Shown one piece after another: positions 62,395 to 64,000 of a stretch of DNA of 64,000 nt. Within the stretch, counting starts at the first letter, position 1; the number at the start of each line of letters is the position of its first letter. Made by a program: the position numbers and the translations under genes. This stretch comes from Paraburkholderia solitsugae (GTDB lineage: Bacteria; Pseudomonadota; Gammaproteobacteria; Burkholderiales; Burkholderiaceae). Below the pieces are notes generated by a model. The model saw only the letters and a list, made by a program, of their open reading frames with translations, was not told where the DNA came from and ran no database searches. The stretch lies in the NCBI RefSeq assembly GCF_013177695.1, contig NZ_WOEY01000158.1:1-64000 (forward strand), given 5' to 3'.

Positions 62395-63300
62395 TCAAAC
62401 CCGCGGCACGTCCGGTTCAAAAAACACCCAGCGCACTTGCGGAAACGCCGCCTGCAAGTCCGCTTCGATCACGTTGATCGCATCGACCATCGCGCGGCCG
62501 CTCGCGTAGTCGATCATTTCCGCCTGCACCGCGACCACCACGTGACGGCCCCACTGCAGCGTAATCATGTTGATGATGCTGCGAATCTCCGACCGCGTGC
62601 GCAGGTGCGCCTCGATCGCGCGGCGCACTTCCGGGCTCGCCGATTCACCGACGATCATCGACTTCACTTCGCGCGCCACCAGCCACGCAATCACCATCAG
62701 CAACACACCCACGCCGATGGAGCCCCATGCGTCGTAGACGGGATTGCCGGTCACCATCGTCAGCAACACCGCGACGAAGGCCATCGCAAGACCCGCTAAC
62801 GCAGCGATGTCCTCACCGGCCACCACCAGCAGTTCGGACTCGCGCGTTTCGCGAAACCAGCGCCACAGGCTTTTGTCGGGATGCGTCTTGCGGATTTCCT
62901 TAACCGCGCCCCACAGCGAAAGGGCTTCGAGCACCACCGAAACGCCGAGTACGATGAGCGCCACATACGCATGCTGCAAAGGCTCACGCGCAAATAGACG
63001 ATGCACGCCCTCGTACACCGAAAACGCGCCGCCGACAAAGAACAGCAGCAACGCCACCAGCAGCGAATAGAAATTGATCTCGCGGCCACTGCCCATGGGA
63101 TGCAACGGGCTCGCGGGCTTGCGCGCTTCACGCAAGCCGAATAGCAGCAGCAACTGGTTACCGCAGTCGGCGGTCGAGTGGATGGCTTCGGCGAACATCG
63201 AGCCGGAACCGGTGAACGTGGCAGCAGCGAACTTGCAAATGGCGATGCCGAGGTTGGCGGCGAGCGCATAGAAAATGGCTTTCGGCGATTCTTCTTTCAT
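62395..63300 (-). CDS. Cation diffusion facilitator transporter
   Basis: 301 residues from the ATG at 63300 (MKEESPKAIFYALAANLGIA). Membrane segments lie at about 12-30, 79-99, 115-135, 163-185 and 190-210. FAEAIHSTADCGNQ in TM2 holds the His/Asp metal site, and EDIAALAGL in TM5 the matching acidic residue. The long gap after TM2 with GREINFYS is typical of the ZnT9/DmeF-like subgroup. Exports Zn, Co or Fe-type divalent cations by proton antiport. Convergent with the aldo/keto reductase gene. Confidence 0.9.
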   Translation of the reverse strand: MKEESPKAIFYALAANLGIAICKFAAATFTGSGSMFAEAIHSTADCGNQLLLLFGLREARKPASPLHPMGSGREINFYSLLVALLLFFVGGAFSVYEGVHRLFAREPLQHAYVALIVLGVSVVLEALSLWGAVKEIRKTHPDKSLWRWFRETRESELLVVAGEDIAALAGLAMAFVAVLLTMVTGNPVYDAWGSIGVGVLLMVIAWLVAREVKSMIVGESASPEVRRAIEAHLRTRSEIRSIINMITLQWGRHVVVAVQAEMIDYASGRAMVDAINVIEADLQAAFPQVRWVFFEPDVPRV

Positions 63301-63385
63301 CGTCGTGGAGGGGGTCCGTGAGTTGGCAGTGCGCTTTCGGTTGGCAATGGTCCGTATTATGGACATGCCAGGCGGCATGCGTCCA

Positions 63386-63411
63386 ACCCCGGCGTTGTTT
63401 TTCGCCGGGGT
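63386..63411. terminator. Hairpin after the glutamate dehydrogenase gene
   Basis: ACCCCGGCG (63386-63394) pairs with CGCCGGGGT (63403-63411) around an 8-nt T-rich loop. It lies about 45 bp past the end of the dehydrogenase gene. No T run follows on either strand, so it may act with Rho or simply protect the RNA end. Confidence 0.5.
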
Positions 63412-63456
63412 CCGTGACGTATGCCGCGCCTCTACCCTCGCCCGCCGTCCGTTGTG

Positions 63457-64000
63457 CTATGCCCTTTCGAGCGCAGCCATCTCACGCACGATCACCAGCA
63501 GCATCGACAAGCTCGCGCCGCCCGTGGCCCGCAGATCGGCCAGCAGGCGCGTATAACGCTCCAGTTGCGCGGCGCGCTTCTCACGCCACGTATGAACTAG
63601 CGCATCCGGCGTGGACGCTTCGTCGGCGCCGGTCAGCGCGCTCGTGGTCAACGCGCGTTTCAGGCGTGCGAACTCGGCCAGCGCCGTGGCGCGCGCCAGC
63701 ATGTCCCAGTGCGTGGGTGCCGACAGGGCGGACGCGCGCTCGCTGATCCAGCCGTAGTTCAGCAGCGTGCCGAGCGCGAAGTAGACACCCGCCACGAGTT
63801 CGAGGCTGCGCCCGCAGGTTGACGCCACTTCGGCGATGTCGAGCAACGCCGCCGAGATTTCGCCGCTGGCGATCCGCACCGCCAGTTCGCTATCGACACC
63901 CGCGTCCACGAGCACGCGTTGCCGCTCGGACAACGCTTCCAGATCGGCGCTCGGCAGCAGCGCGGGCCATTGCGGCGCGAGGCGTTGCGCCGCGTCGCGG
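63457..64000 (-). CDS. NAD-dependent glutamate dehydrogenase, C-terminal part (runs off the window)
   Basis: The last 180 or so residues of the large (about 1,600-residue) NAD-specific glutamate dehydrogenase, which oxidatively deaminates glutamate. Recognisable are ALLDIAEVASTCGRSLELVA and VYFALGTLLNYGWISERAS of the C-terminal helical domain. The reading frame remains open to position 64000, so the start lies beyond the window; the internal ATG at 63933 is not the start. The catalytic domain is not visible here. Confidence 0.85.
   Translation of the reverse strand, partial: RDAAQRLAPQWPALLPSADLEALSERQRVLVDAGVDSELAVRIASGEISAALLDIAEVASTCGRSLELVAGVYFALGTLLNYGWISERASALSAPTHWDMLARATALAEFARLKRALTTSALTGADEASTPDALVHTWREKRAAQLERYTRLLADLRATGGASLSMLLVIVREMAALERA

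Noticed and set aside
1..64000. CRISPR arrays or tRNA genes marking the island ends
   Set aside because: No regularly spaced direct repeats of 25-40 bp and no tRNA cloverleaf were recognised; the only tandem repeats are the 57-bp units and short simple repeats.

Overview
The window looks like a chromosome segment of a beta-proteobacterium close to Burkholderia/Paraburkholderia. The evidence is an flhD-flhC pair, a llpE-linked RND efflux operon in the order known from Burkholderia (LysR regulator / llpE / membrane fusion protein / RND pump / outer-membrane channel), a DUF4148 protein, the C-terminal part of a large NAD-glutamate dehydrogenase, and GC-rich coding sequence. No rRNA, tRNA or CRISPR array was recognised. 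All functions are assigned by reading motifs; no database search was run.

Positions 1 to about 35,400 form a mosaic accessory island built mostly of conflict/defence-type genes and mobile-element debris. In order: an HU protein; a frameshifted Dam-type adenine methyltransferase divergent from an intact C5-cytosine methyltransferase; a frameshifted, truncated GIY-YIG protein; a protein ending in a DUF4096-like transposase domain; a minus-strand operon of a 1,223-residue subtilisin/metallopeptidase fusion, an MBL-fold hydrolase and a DUF2235 hydrolase; a decayed gene behind a possible LexA box; a plus-strand group of membrane protein, lipoprotein, small protein, alpha/beta hydrolase and Ser/Thr kinase with TPRs and a zinc ribbon; an IS66 remnant; a 2,585-residue protein joining a DnaG-like primase (CHC2 zinc finger plus Toprim), a reverse transcriptase and a nitrilase; and a frameshifted ISL3 element that has cut off a second copy of the DUF4096-type gene.

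The most exciting gene is the primase-RT-nitrilase protein (24914..32671, minus). It belongs with the nitrilase-associated defence reverse transcriptases (UG/Abi, DRT class 1) but carries all three enzyme modules on one chain. The protease/MBL/DUF2235 operon is a second candidate: its subtilisin domain has Asp where the catalytic Ser should be, while its metallopeptidase motif is intact. Broken genes cluster in the island and are nearly absent from the right half.

Positions 35,700 to 64,000 are ordinary core/metabolic genes: an MFS exporter; a row of small minus-strand genes (DoxX, RbsD/FucU, SnoaL-like); a RelE-type toxin/antitoxin pair; an XRE regulator with a palindromic operator; a GNAT acetyltransferase; flhDC with a candidate promoter; a methionine-type ABC transporter (metQ, metN, metI) combined with a flavin monooxygenase and an acyl-CoA-dehydrogenase-like flavoprotein, suggesting organosulfur uptake and use; the efflux operon; a large inverted repeat enclosing 57-bp tandem repeats; a nucleoside-permease-family protein; an aldo/keto reductase; a cation diffusion facilitator; and the glutamate dehydrogenase at the edge. 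Just upstream of the MFS gene a stretch matches the Illumina P7 adapter and lies between 15-bp direct repeats, so bases 35553-35692 are probably an assembly artefact.
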